Positions 15,456 through 23,151 of a stretch of 45,363 bases of DNA are shown here, in pieces (position 1 is the first letter of the stretch; each line of letters begins with the position of its first letter). The DNA comes from Lachnospiraceae bacterium (GTDB lineage: Bacteria > Bacillota > Clostridia > Lachnospirales > Lachnospiraceae), in assembly GCA_900771995.1 (NCBI GenBank), contig CAAGQC010000008.1, forward strand, positions 1 to 45,363, given 5' to 3'. The position numbers and the translations under genes were made by a program. Below the pieces are notes generated by a model. It ran no database searches. It had not been told where the DNA came from and saw only the letters and a list, made by a program, of their open reading frames with translations.

Positions 15456-16643
15456 CTATACTTCCAATATATACTCTTGCAATTTGCTTGCCAAATGAAG
15501 CGGAATAGGCATTACTGTTGACTCATCATACTGTATTGCTCCTAAACGCAGAGAATTCGTGTAATTTACCCATTCGTCGGGATTATCCCCCTTCTGTAGC
15601 TGTATCGGATATATTTCAATCATATCACGCTCAGAAAAGTTTTGAGTTGGCATATCGTATTTTGTATTTTTGTAACTACGCTTATATGCTTGATTATTAG
15701 GTCTACCAGCTACTGCCCAATAATCCTGTCCATACTTAAAAACTCCACTTGATGCCGAATAGCCCTCTTTTTTCGATAAATCTGTATAATAGTCCGGAAC
15801 TTCTCCGTTTCGCCTAACACGTATAAACCTCACACCGGAATCATTGAGATTCAGCATGTAACTACTTTCTTTTGTTCCAACCTCTATTTCTTTCGGGCAG
15901 TACTTTTCAAGAAAGTTATATTTTTGAATTTGTCCATCAGTTATACCATTACATATTGCTCTAGTATTACCATTTGCTTCAATTAACACCAAAATATTTT
16001 TATTTTTGTACACATTTTTCCACATTACCATCTTTTGTTTAAACATTCCTCTTGAGGCTACTTCGCATTTCTTATTAAAATCTTTATCCAAACTTAATCG
16101 CGCCAGTTCAAAGGCAGCTTCATAATATGGAACTCTGTTCTGTTCAAATGCATCACACTCAACATATGTTCTACCCGAAACATAGTCCAATTCAACACTC
16201 AATGGCAAAAATCTCGCTTTACCATATATTGTATTTACCTGTGTCATAACATGTATTCCTATGATAGGCGTATGCACCAATGCATCTTCATTATCTACTA
16301 CTTTCTCATCAAGTGCTCTGACATATCCCAGCTGACGACATAAATCTTCTATCGCACTAGTTATTTTATTCTCATCCTTTTCACCATTATTGTCATTATT
16401 CCAAGGTGTTATAAATTGTGTAAGACGATTTCTCAATGCAAAACCACAACGTATGGCATCTTTAGGGTCGCCTTTGTCAAACTTATCCTTGCCCGGTAAT
16501 AATACAAGGCATGCTGTAATATTATTGGCAACCTCAATTTGTCTCCCAAATTCTTTAATTCGTTTCAAAATAGATGCACTACCAGAATTTTCAAGCGCTT
16601 CCCCAAGGCATCCAAGCTGACACATTTTAATGTCAAATTTCAT
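15456..16643 (-). CDS. Stand-alone RNase H-like module of the pPIWI-RE family
   Basis: A 395-aa protein. The N-terminal third has LVLLPGKDKF, GDPKDAIRCGFALRNRLTQF and AIEDLCRQLGY; the middle has ILVLIEANGNTRAICNGITD; the end has a TKYD segment, IEIYPIQL, GDNPDEW, an LR, and PIPLHLASKLQEYI. This order is that of the RNase H/PIWI domain of pPIWI-RE proteins, which are Argonaute relatives of bacterial conflict systems, usually 800-1000 aa long and encoded with a DinG-like helicase and a REase. The N-terminal domains and both partner genes are absent here. It starts at ATG 16643 with its own promoter, so it may be a genuine short form rather than debris. The first catalytic acid may be Glu (IEANGNTR), so nuclease activity is uncertain. 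Confidence 0.75.
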   Translation of the reverse strand: MKFDIKMCQLGCLGEALENSGSASILKRIKEFGRQIEVANNITACLVLLPGKDKFDKGDPKDAIRCGFALRNRLTQFITPWNNDNNGEKDENKITSAIEDLCRQLGYVRALDEKVVDNEDALVHTPIIGIHVMTQVNTIYGKARFLPLSVELDYVSGRTYVECDAFEQNRVPYYEAAFELARLSLDKDFNKKCEVASRGMFKQKMVMWKNVYKNKNILVLIEANGNTRAICNGITDGQIQKYNFLEKYCPKEIEVGTKESSYMLNLNDSGVRFIRVRRNGEVPDYYTDLSKKEGYSASSGVFKYGQDYWAVAGRPNNQAYKRSYKNTKYDMPTQNFSERDMIEIYPIQLQKGDNPDEWVNYTNSLRLGAIQYDESTVMPIPLHLASKLQEYILEV

Positions 16644-16662
16644 CTCTTCTGTTGAATAAAAA

Positions 16663-16671
16663 ATTATATCA
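16663..16671 (-). promoter_or_regulatory. Extended -10 promoter of the short pPIWI-RE gene
   Basis: TGATATAAT on the minus strand is a perfect extended -10 element (TATAAT at 16663-16668). It lies 20 bp before ATG 16643, and the -35 region is poor. This implies a leader of only about a dozen bases and supports the short reading frame as a real gene. Confidence 0.5.
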
Positions 16672-16712
16672 AATCACAAACACGTTCATTAGCATTAATC
16701 GAGTGTACCCTT

Positions 16713-18053
16713 TTATATAAATGGCAACATATACACCGGAATGTAATGAATGCCTTTTTCCCATTTATAGTCCTTGGTATGGACCACATATTTGTCTCTA
16801 ATCCGACTGCTGAATTTGTCGCAAAAAACATCCAGCGATTTATGACTTCGGTAATTACCGGTTTTTACCTCAATCGGACTTATTTTATCCCCTTTGGAAA
16901 TCAAAAAATCAATTTCATACAAATGATGTGAGGTATCGCTCTCCATTGTGTAATAGAACAAATTATTTCCCTTTGCCAATAAAATTTGTGCTACAACATT
17001 TTCATATACATACCCAAGATTAGCATCAAGCTTGTCTGAGAGAAGTTTGTTATATATTACATTTTCAGTGTAATCCTTATCCTTAAAGGCAAGTGTTACA
17101 AACAATCCTACATCAGACGCAAACAGCTTGTAACGCGAGGTATCTTTCGCTAACGACATTCCTGCTCCCGGATCATTTGCATGGTATGCGATATTGACAG
17201 TAAATGAACTTAGCATATCAGGTATCAACTCACGCACCTGCGAGCTTCTTACCCCTTCTCTTGCATTAGCCAGAACATACCTTGAAGCATTACTGCTAAG
17301 ATTTGCCGGAATCGCATCATATATGTCACCTGCCAAACCGGTTCCATCAATCTTAACAAAATCCTCCTCATACAAATCAACTATTTCTCTTTTTACCTCA
17401 TCAACTACTTGAAGATTATTCTCTTCAATATAGGTTTCTATGGCTTGCGGCATTCCGCCTACGAGCATATACAATCTGAATATCCGCATCAGATTTCGGT
17501 GCATTGCATTTCCTGCCGACTTTTTGTTTTTTAAAAGAAGCTTTATTGTATCAGCAGTTATTTCATCACCAATAGCCCACAAAAACTCCTCAAAATCCAT
17601 AGGATACATTGATATTTTACGCTCTTCACTTGGAATTAATATATCCTGCGTATTTTTTTTAATTGATAGCAATGAACCCGTTTCGATATATTTATATCTT
17701 CCGTCAGCAACCAGATACTTAATTGCCTGTCTGGCTTTCGGCAATAGCTGAACTTCATCAAATATAATCACTGACTCATTCTCATACAACCTGATTCCTG
17801 TCAGCTGCTGTAATTGCAGAAAGAAAAAATCCAAATTGTAGGTATCATCAAACAGTTCTATAATTTCCTTACTTGTATGAGCAAAATCGATAAGAATATA
17901 CGACTTAAATTCCTTCTTTGCAAATTCCTCTGCTATTGTTGACTTACCTACACGCCTTGCACCTTTTATCAAAAGAGCATATTTATGACTGTACTTCTCT
18001 TTCCATTCAAGAATCTCATCATATGTTTTTCTTCTAAATACAATATCTTTCAT
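16713..18053 (-). CDS. AAA_14/DUF4143 ATPase (COG1373 family)
   Basis: A 446-aa protein. Walker A is GARRVGKST (residues 31-39), Walker B VIIFDE (D99, E100), a sensor-like TGSLLSI follows, then a helical DUF4143 region and a C-terminal nuclease-like fold with YEIDFLI and IEVKTG (PD-(D/E)XK pattern). This family is abundant and patchily spread in gut bacteria and archaea; its role is unresolved, with toxin-antitoxin-like or defence roles suggested. ATG 18053 is chosen because AGGAGG lies about 10 nt upstream; the open frame extends to 18206 but runs through operator-like repeats. The base composition is AT-rich, like the rest of the island. Confidence 0.88.
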   Translation of the reverse strand: MKDIVFRRKTYDEILEWKEKYSHKYALLIKGARRVGKSTIAEEFAKKEFKSYILIDFAHTSKEIIELFDDTYNLDFFFLQLQQLTGIRLYENESVIIFDEVQLLPKARQAIKYLVADGRYKYIETGSLLSIKKNTQDILIPSEERKISMYPMDFEEFLWAIGDEITADTIKLLLKNKKSAGNAMHRNLMRIFRLYMLVGGMPQAIETYIEENNLQVVDEVKREIVDLYEEDFVKIDGTGLAGDIYDAIPANLSSNASRYVLANAREGVRSSQVRELIPDMLSSFTVNIAYHANDPGAGMSLAKDTSRYKLFASDVGLFVTLAFKDKDYTENVIYNKLLSDKLDANLGYVYENVVAQILLAKGNNLFYYTMESDTSHHLYEIDFLISKGDKISPIEVKTGNYRSHKSLDVFCDKFSSRIRDKYVVHTKDYKWEKGIHYIPVYMLPFI

Positions 18054-18063
18054 TTCCCTGGCC

Positions 18064-18162
18064 ACCTCCTGTAAGTACAGCATAACGCAAATCCCCGTCA
18101 AAGTAAACATCATTTTAACGCAAATCCCCATTCGTTTTGTTATAAAATTCGACCAAATCCCC
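18064..18162 (-). repeat. Three 33-bp iterons upstream of the AAA_14 ATPase
   Basis: On the minus strand GGGGATTTG begins three units, whose cores lie at 18154-18162, 18121-18129 and 18088-18096, each exactly 33 bp apart. Two units share the longer GGGGATTTGCGTTA. The last unit falls between a candidate TTGACG (-35) and TGTACT (-10) and reaches the ribosome binding site. The arrangement suggests an autoregulatory operator array. Confidence 0.75.
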
Positions 18163-18246
18163 AAAACTTTTAAAAATTTTGTACTAGTCAAGAAAAGGAA
18201 CGACACATAAAAATGTCATCCCTTTATCTTTAGCAAATGATATGTC

Positions 18247-18516
18247 TTATTCAGTTGTTATTTCAGTGGTCCAGTTTATAACTTTATATAAACCACCACC
18301 CAATTTTTCATAATCATCATATGTTGGTTTATAATACCTTGGAATATTAGCACAGCATCTATATGAAAGATGTGCACTTACACTACCGGCAGTATATTTA
18401 CTCCCATTTCTTTCCATGGCTTTAATTGCTTCTTGCCTTGTAAATGCATTTTCACCTATCTCAATTACATAGGCTCTCATGACAGCTAAAAGCTCTTCTC
18501 GACAATTTTTGTACAT
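18247..18516 (-). CDS. Small DUF7669-like protein
   Basis: An 89-aa protein. FTRQEAIKAM, then YTAGSVSAHLSYRCCANIP, YYKPTYDDYEKLGGGLY is the order seen in the short winged-helix-like DUF7669 domain, which also occurs fused to or near restriction-type nucleases and DNA-binding proteins. That assignment is from memory of the pattern. ATG 18516 has AGGAG 7 nt upstream. It sits at the outer end of the AT-rich island, 190 bp before the ATPase gene on the same strand. A nucleic-acid-binding role in defence is plausible but unproven. Confidence 0.65.
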   Translation of the reverse strand: MYKNCREELLAVMRAYVIEIGENAFTRQEAIKAMERNGSKYTAGSVSAHLSYRCCANIPRYYKPTYDDYEKLGGGLYKVINWTTEITTE

Positions 18517-18568
18517 CCATTTTCTCCTAAATTTTATTATGAGTTTGGACTCTCAAAATCATCTTTTT

Positions 18569-18601
18569 CAAAGGTGGTACGCGAGTGGTACACTACCTTT
18601 G
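18569..18601. repeat. Inverted-repeat site with two internal GTGGTAC repeats
   Basis: CAAAGGT (18569-18575) and ACCTTTG (18595-18601) are inverted arms. GTGGTAC occurs twice in direct order inside (18574-18580, 18585-18591). The form resembles a recombinase core site or operator, lying near the proposed island junction. Confidence 0.45.
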
Positions 18602-18654
18602 AAATGCTACCAAAATGCCCTAAAATCAAGCGTTTTTCAAAGAATTCGGTGTAG

Positions 18655-18702
18655 TGCCGCAGCAGATGAATAGTATTTTTATCATTTCGCTTAACTCCTT
18701 GA
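18655..18702. repeat. Right copy of the phosphatase start-site repeat (orphan 5' end)
   Basis: On the minus strand this reads AAGGAG, then an ATG (18685) and about ten codons equivalent to MIKILFICCG, against MIKVLFICHG in the intact phosphatase. Similarity stops abruptly after this, so it is an orphaned 5' tip, not a gene. Confidence 0.65.
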
Positions 18703-18765
18703 AAACAGCCAGTTTCAGGCACTTGTGTAGAAAGTTAGTTTGGTGTAAATAGCCTCAAAACAATG

Positions 18766-18812
18766 AATTCCGTACAAAAAAATTCCCAAATCAGGAATTT
18801 TTGTACGGAATT
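18766..18812. terminator. Long AT-rich inverted repeat
   Basis: Left arm 18766-18786 and right arm 18794-18812 pair over about 19 bp (including AATTCCGTACAAAAA) with a two-base bulge. A T-rich tail follows on the plus strand. It could be a terminator or the end of a small mobile repeat. Confidence 0.45.
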
Positions 18813-18969
18813 TCTTTATTTTGCTTACTCAGCGAAAATAGGGTCTGTTTACATAACAAAATCTTATATTTTTGTATTTTTTTCGTCCAAATTGGCGTTT
18901 TAAATCCAAACATTATACGGATTCAAAAGTGGTAAATAATCGGTAAACTTAAATATTTCCTGAAAACAC

Positions 18970-19000
18970 AGGCCGCGCATCCCAAAAGGATGCGCGGTCT
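18970..19000 (-). terminator. GC-rich hairpin downstream of the deoxyinosine glycosylase gene
   Basis: CCGCGCATCC (18973-18982) pairs with GGATGCGCGG (18988-18997), extended by three pairs. On the minus strand it is followed by TGTGTTTTC. It lies about 130 bp past the stop of the glycosylase gene. Confidence 0.55.
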
Positions 19001-19127
19001 GTTCTATGTGATAATCCCCTTTTACCTATATTGATTTGCTTTGATACTTTAAGTATCATTTTATAAATTATATAAAATATCCTTCAGCTTGTCAATAGCA
19101 ATCCTTTTTGCCCTTTCCCCTGAAAAC

Positions 19128-19622
19128 TCATGAAATCTCTATAGCCTCCCGCCACACTTCGCACAATCTCTCCAGACTCCACGCCGCATTGGCCGGGCTG
19201 GTGGAGGGCAGCACCGTGGCTTCCATTCCGGTCAGGGGCAGCTGATACTTCCGATAGAGTTCGCCTGCTTTGTTCCCATTGGCATAAATTCTCGCAATCT
19301 GCGATTCTGTCAGCAGCCGGAGGATGTCGGTGGGCTCCACGTTCCGGATGCTGCTGTCACTGGAGCCCTTGATGTCGCAGCTTTGGATCACGTCCCAGAC
19401 GGCGATATGGTGGGCCAGCAGCATCTTCTTTTTCTCCTCGACAGTCTCCGGCACCGGTTCCCCACACAGCTTTGCCAGGACTTTCCAGAAGCGGTTCTGC
19501 TTATGTCCATAATAAAAATGGTTTTCTCTGGACTTCACAGAAGGCAGTGTCCCCAGGATCAACACCTCTGAATCCGCATTGTAGACCGGTGCAAAGGTAT
19601 GCTCAATATGTTCATATTCCAT
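19128..19622 (-). CDS. DNA-deoxyinosine glycosylase (UDG superfamily, family 6-like)
   Basis: A 164-aa base-excision repair enzyme that removes hypoxanthine (deaminated adenine) from DNA. It has the UDG-superfamily signatures GTLPSVKSREN and FYYGHKQNRFW in the first third and STSPANA near the end, in place of the usual HPS motif. This combination is typical of the hypoxanthine-DNA glycosylase group; length is as expected. It begins MEYEHIEHTF. The pncB stop is about 80 bp upstream on the same strand, so the genes may be co-transcribed. Confidence 0.88.
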   Translation of the reverse strand: MEYEHIEHTFAPVYNADSEVLILGTLPSVKSRENHFYYGHKQNRFWKVLAKLCGEPVPETVEEKKKMLLAHHIAVWDVIQSCDIKGSSDSSIRNVEPTDILRLLTESQIARIYANGNKAGELYRKYQLPLTGMEATVLPSTSPANAAWSLERLCEVWREAIEIS

Positions 19623-19705
19623 ATTTTTTCGCTCTTTTCATTTCTGACTTATCCTGTATTCTCCCGATTCTAAGCTCCGAAACGTCCGGATCCGGCTTTT
19701 TGCTC

Positions 19706-20920
19706 CTATCGGTCGTGTTCCAGTCTCCATTTGATACATCGGGTCAGGTATTCCACGTAGTCCTCATTTTTACACATTTCCTTGCCAGGAGTATCGGAGA
19801 TTTTTGCCACATCCATGCCGTTGCAGGCTGTAGTCTTCATGACGATATTTAACGGCTCCTCACAGGTATCGTTGGCAATATACGTCCCGATACCAAATGC
19901 CACCGTCACCCGATCCTGAAATGTCTTCCGCAATTCATCCGCCCGTGCGAAGTCCAGACTGTCACTGAACAGCAGCGTCTTACGTTTCGGATCAATCCCC
20001 AGTGCCTCATAATGGGCGATCATCTTCTCGCCCCAGGCGAAGGGATCCCCGCTGTCGTGCCGCACCCCGGAGAAGAGGGTGGAATAGGTCAGCTGGAAAT
20101 CTTTCAGGAAACAGTCCGTGGTGATCGTATCCGTCAGGGCGATTCCGTTCAGAACGCCGTACTCCTTCACCCAGGCATCCAGCGCATACCAGTTGGAATA
20201 GGCCGGATTGTGCTTGTGGTTGCCCTGTCCGGTACACATGATCCACTCATGAGCCATGGTGCCCACCGGCGTCACATTCCATTTCTTTGCCAGATATACA
20301 TTGGAAGTACCGATGCAGGCGGAATCCTTATAGTCCTTATTGTGAGCCACCAGCTCCTGTACCGCCAGTTCCTGTGCCTCCGCGGACAGCCGGCGCCGCA
20401 GCCCGAATTCACTGAAATTTCCGAGGCAATAGGTTCCGTCTGCCAGCTTCTGTACCTTATCCGCCAGCCGCTCCCGGAAGGAAGCATACAGCTTCTCATA
20501 GTCATAATTCATGCGGAAAAATACTTCGTTGACAATAGCCAGGGTCGGAATCTCGTACATGGAAGTATTCAGCCAGGAGCCCTTCGTCTCGATGGTCAGG
20601 CCGCAGTCTGCTTCCGTGCCGATCTCGAAATCTTCATACCTGGGCTGCCACAGCCGCAGGAAATCCACGTAGGAGCCCTTGATCCATTTTACATTTTCCA
20701 GATAGGCCAGTTCTTCTTCCGTGAAGCGCAAGGCACAATACGCCCGGATCTGTGCCTTGATCTCCTCCACCATCTCCGGCGTAAAAAAGACGTCCGTATT
20801 CCTGCATTTGAAGGTCCAGGTAGTCTTGTATGCGCTGAACTGGTGATAGATACACTGTCCCATGGAGAACTTATACATATCATTTTCCAGTAAGCTGTTG
20901 ATGATCTGTGGTAATTGCAT
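19706..20920 (-). CDS. pncB: Nicotinate phosphoribosyltransferase
   Basis: A 404-aa enzyme that joins nicotinate and PRPP to form nicotinate mononucleotide, with ATP hydrolysis, in NAD salvage. It contains LLENDMYKFSMGQ at the N terminus, GSWLNTSMYEIPTLAIVNE, GTSNVYLAKKW, a VGTMAHEWIM segment with the conserved His, and GVRHDSGDPFAWGEK, all typical of PncB. Length fits the family (about 400). AGAGGA precedes ATG 20920. It follows pncA by 54 bp, so the two form a nicotinamide-to-NAMN salvage operon. Confidence 0.95.
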   Translation of the reverse strand: MQLPQIINSLLENDMYKFSMGQCIYHQFSAYKTTWTFKCRNTDVFFTPEMVEEIKAQIRAYCALRFTEEELAYLENVKWIKGSYVDFLRLWQPRYEDFEIGTEADCGLTIETKGSWLNTSMYEIPTLAIVNEVFFRMNYDYEKLYASFRERLADKVQKLADGTYCLGNFSEFGLRRRLSAEAQELAVQELVAHNKDYKDSACIGTSNVYLAKKWNVTPVGTMAHEWIMCTGQGNHKHNPAYSNWYALDAWVKEYGVLNGIALTDTITTDCFLKDFQLTYSTLFSGVRHDSGDPFAWGEKMIAHYEALGIDPKRKTLLFSDSLDFARADELRKTFQDRVTVAFGIGTYIANDTCEEPLNIVMKTTACNGMDVAKISDTPGKEMCKNEDYVEYLTRCIKWRLEHDR

Positions 20921-20974
20921 GATTTTATCCTCTTTCTCTCTTAGATTCCCAACTGTGTAAAATAGGATATGCTC

Positions 20975-21550
20975 TTAGATCACATCCACCTGGATCGGTC
21001 CCATGGCTGCGATAGCCGTCCGATGCGTCTGCGGGGTCACACAGGCACAGGCCTTCTCGATGACACAGACTCTTGCCTCCGGTACGAATGCTTTGGCCAT
21101 GACCACATTGCTCAACACGCAGATCCCGGTGCAGAATCCGGTGAAATCCACTTCCATGGGGTATTCTCCCTCCGCAGCCCCGCCTGCTGCCGTCACTTCT
21201 TCCCAGATTGACCTGAGCGTATTCCCGAAGTCCAGACTGCCAAAGGTGGGCTTTTTCACCGTGAGCACCTGCTCCGGTGCATAATGTTCCTCTACTGCCT
21301 TCACAATATCCGGATGGATCTCATATCCTTTCGTACCCTCCTGCCCATGCAGCACAGGCAGACGCTTTCCTTCCTGGGTGTTCAGATAATCCGCCGTGTG
21401 AGTGTCCTTGGTAAAGATTACTTTGTAGTATTCCCCGCTTTCTGCTGCCGCAACGATATTTTCTACCGCTGCCTCGCACTCCTTATTCCCCAGCGCTCCG
21501 GTAATGAACTCCTGCTGTGCATCCGTGATCACTAATACCTTCTTTGTCAT
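20975..21550 (-). CDS. pncA: Nicotinamidase (isochorismatase family)
   Basis: A 191-aa hydrolase that deamidates nicotinamide to nicotinate. The catalytic triad is readable: D10 (ITDAQQEF), K100 (VKKPTFGSLDF region) and C144 in FTGFCTGICVLSN. Metal-binding residues lie in KDTHTADY and the later LHGQEGT. A strong GAGGAGAGGG site precedes ATG 21550. It is the first gene of the pncA-pncB pair, whose product feeds the NAD pool used by the butyrate pathway. Confidence 0.92.
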   Translation of the reverse strand: MTKKVLVITDAQQEFITGALGNKECEAAVENIVAAAESGEYYKVIFTKDTHTADYLNTQEGKRLPVLHGQEGTKGYEIHPDIVKAVEEHYAPEQVLTVKKPTFGSLDFGNTLRSIWEEVTAAGGAAEGEYPMEVDFTGFCTGICVLSNVVMAKAFVPEARVCVIEKACACVTPQTHRTAIAAMGPIQVDVI

Positions 21551-21582
21551 GTTCCCTCTCCTCTTTTTTTGCTATAATCATC

Positions 21583-21621
21583 AAAAGCAGGCAATCGCCC
21601 TGTGCGCGACTGCCTGCTTTT
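21583..21621. terminator. Rho-independent terminator after the Lon-like ATPase gene
   Basis: AAAAGCAGGCA (21583-21593) pairs with TGCCTGCTTTT (21611-21621), with an inner TCGC/GCGA pair. It ends the ybaK-to-ATPase operon on the minus strand and separates it from pncA. Confidence 0.8.
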
Positions 21622-21626
21622 TGTTT

Positions 21627-23117
21627 CTACAAAAATAATTTTCTGACCTTCTCTGCGTCAAATACGACTTCCTTTAATCCATCCACTTCAATCTGATACA
21701 GGGCATTGGCCGCCAGATGCTCCGCCGCCTGTTCCAGATCACGGATACCGCTGGTGTTGGAATAGATCTTCACGACCTCCTCCAGTCCCTCTTCGGTGAT
21801 GGTGCATTCATTTGCCTGTAATCCGATGCGTTTTAACACTTTCGGCAATGCAAATCTGGAGAAAATGATCTTCTTCTCCTCCGGTGTGTAATCGGGAATA
21901 TCGATCACCGCAAAACGGGACATTAACGGCGCACTGATCTGCTCCTTGTCATTGGCAGTGGCGATGGGGTAGACACCAAAGGTGGGAACGGTACATTCCA
22001 TATAGTTGTCCGTGAATCCCAGATTATCAAGCAGTGTCAGAAGCACATCCGCCGGATTACCGTTGCCCTTGCCACTGGCCGCCTTGTCCAGCTCGTTGAT
22101 GATAAATACCAGATTGGACTCTCCCGCCATGGAAAAAGCTTCCATGATAATGCCAGGCTTGGCGTTGGCGTAGATTCTGGAACTTCCGGTCAGCTGCTCC
22201 GGATCGTTGATGGAGCTCATATCCAGTGTCGTCCAGGGAAGCTTTAAGATCCTTGCCACCGCATAAGCGATCTGGGATTTACCGGTTCCCGCCGGTCCCA
22301 CCAGAAGCAGTCCGTAGGCCGGTAAAGTATGGGTACGGTTGATCTGGATAATGGTCTCCATGATCCGCTGCTTGACTCTCTCCATGCCGTACAGTTCCTC
22401 GTCCAGGATCCGTCTGGCTTCCACGGGATCAATGGCTTCGAAATAATTGCCCTTCCACTGAATGTTCATCATGATGGACAACGCTCTCTGGGCATGTCTT
22501 CTCTCTTCGGGAGACACCTCGTGGGATCTGGCCACCGCCAGATTTCTTCTGGCCCACAGGCGGATGTTCTCCGGCATGGTCCTTCCGGCACAGGTCATGA
22601 AATCGGAGATACTCTGGAGGCTGGTAAGCTTCATATCATCGCCGTCTTCCTCTTCATCCTCTCCCTGTTCCTCTTCCGCAGGAGCACTGCTGGCGAACAG
22701 TCTTTCCATCATGAACTGTAAAAATCCGTCCTCCGCCGACAGCTTGGTACCGCCGCCGAATGCTGTCTCCCGGATCTTGTATACCGCATAACCATCTGCC
22801 CTGTTTTCTCCGGAGAGCCGGACATTGATGTGATTTTCTCCCAGCCATCTGACGAGGCTGACGAATCTGGCATCGATCTGCAAAATATCTGCATAGGCGC
22901 TGCTGCCTTCTTCTTTGAATTCGAAATTGGTGCGCTTGCTCTGGTTGCCGAATACACCGATGGCATGATGCTTCCACTGTTCGCTGCTGTTATCCAGAAT
23001 CAGGATGGGCTTCTCGGGGCTTGCCGCAGCCTCATTGGACCGGAACGTAGTGTAGGTGCATACGGGGTCCTGCCTCTTCTCATTTTCCGGAATACTGCTG
23101 AAATCAAAAACCGGCAT
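21627..23117 (-). CDS. Lon-like AAA+ ATPase without protease domain
   Basis: A 496-aa protein. The first 230 residues are not recognised and include an acidic stretch (about 147-161). The AAA+ module follows (about 236-480): LDEELYGMERVKQRI resembles the Lon linker, Walker A is GPAGTGKS (274-281), and a GSSRIYANAKPG loop resembles Lon. Walker B is FIINELDK, so the usual Asp before Glu is Asn (N341, E342). A sensor TAND and a winged lid follow. No Lon protease domain with Ser-Lys dyad is present, so it is probably a remodelling ATPase. It lies 34 bp after the chemoreceptor gene. Confidence 0.82.
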   Translation of the reverse strand: MPVFDFSSIPENEKRQDPVCTYTTFRSNEAAASPEKPILILDNSSEQWKHHAIGVFGNQSKRTNFEFKEEGSSAYADILQIDARFVSLVRWLGENHINVRLSGENRADGYAVYKIRETAFGGGTKLSAEDGFLQFMMERLFASSAPAEEEQGEDEEEDGDDMKLTSLQSISDFMTCAGRTMPENIRLWARRNLAVARSHEVSPEERRHAQRALSIMMNIQWKGNYFEAIDPVEARRILDEELYGMERVKQRIMETIIQINRTHTLPAYGLLLVGPAGTGKSQIAYAVARILKLPWTTLDMSSINDPEQLTGSSRIYANAKPGIIMEAFSMAGESNLVFIINELDKAASGKGNGNPADVLLTLLDNLGFTDNYMECTVPTFGVYPIATANDKEQISAPLMSRFAVIDIPDYTPEEKKIIFSRFALPKVLKRIGLQANECTITEEGLEEVVKIYSNTSGIRDLEQAAEHLAANALYQIEVDGLKEVVFDAEKVRKLFL

Positions 23118-23151
23118 AGTTTTATCTCCTTTTATCCAGATCCTTCTCAGA

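Larger units (their letters stand above)
15330..18702. mobile_element. Candidate integrated AT-rich defence island
   Basis: This stretch is clearly richer in A+T than its surroundings. It holds three genes that look foreign (pPIWI-RE module, AAA_14/DUF4143 ATPase, DUF7669-like protein) and is bounded by two direct copies of the phosphatase 5' end (15299-15348 and 18655-18702). No integrase or transposase is present, so it would be a decayed or trans-mobilised element. The alternative is a paralogous phosphatase gene later deleted. Confidence 0.4.
18517..19127. other. 611-bp intergenic region with several inverted repeats
   Basis: No convincing gene. It holds, in order: a direct/inverted repeat site (18569-18601), the right copy of the phosphatase 5' end (18655-18702), a long inverted repeat (18766-18812), an AT-rich stretch with AATCC/GGATT arms near 18905-18925, and a GC-rich hairpin (18970-19000). 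It probably contains the right junction of the island. Confidence 0.6.

Noticed and set aside
18537..18722. 61-aa open frame on the minus strand in the island gap
   Set aside because: It crosses the inverted repeat and the orphan phosphatase tip in another frame, and has no ribosome binding site of its own.
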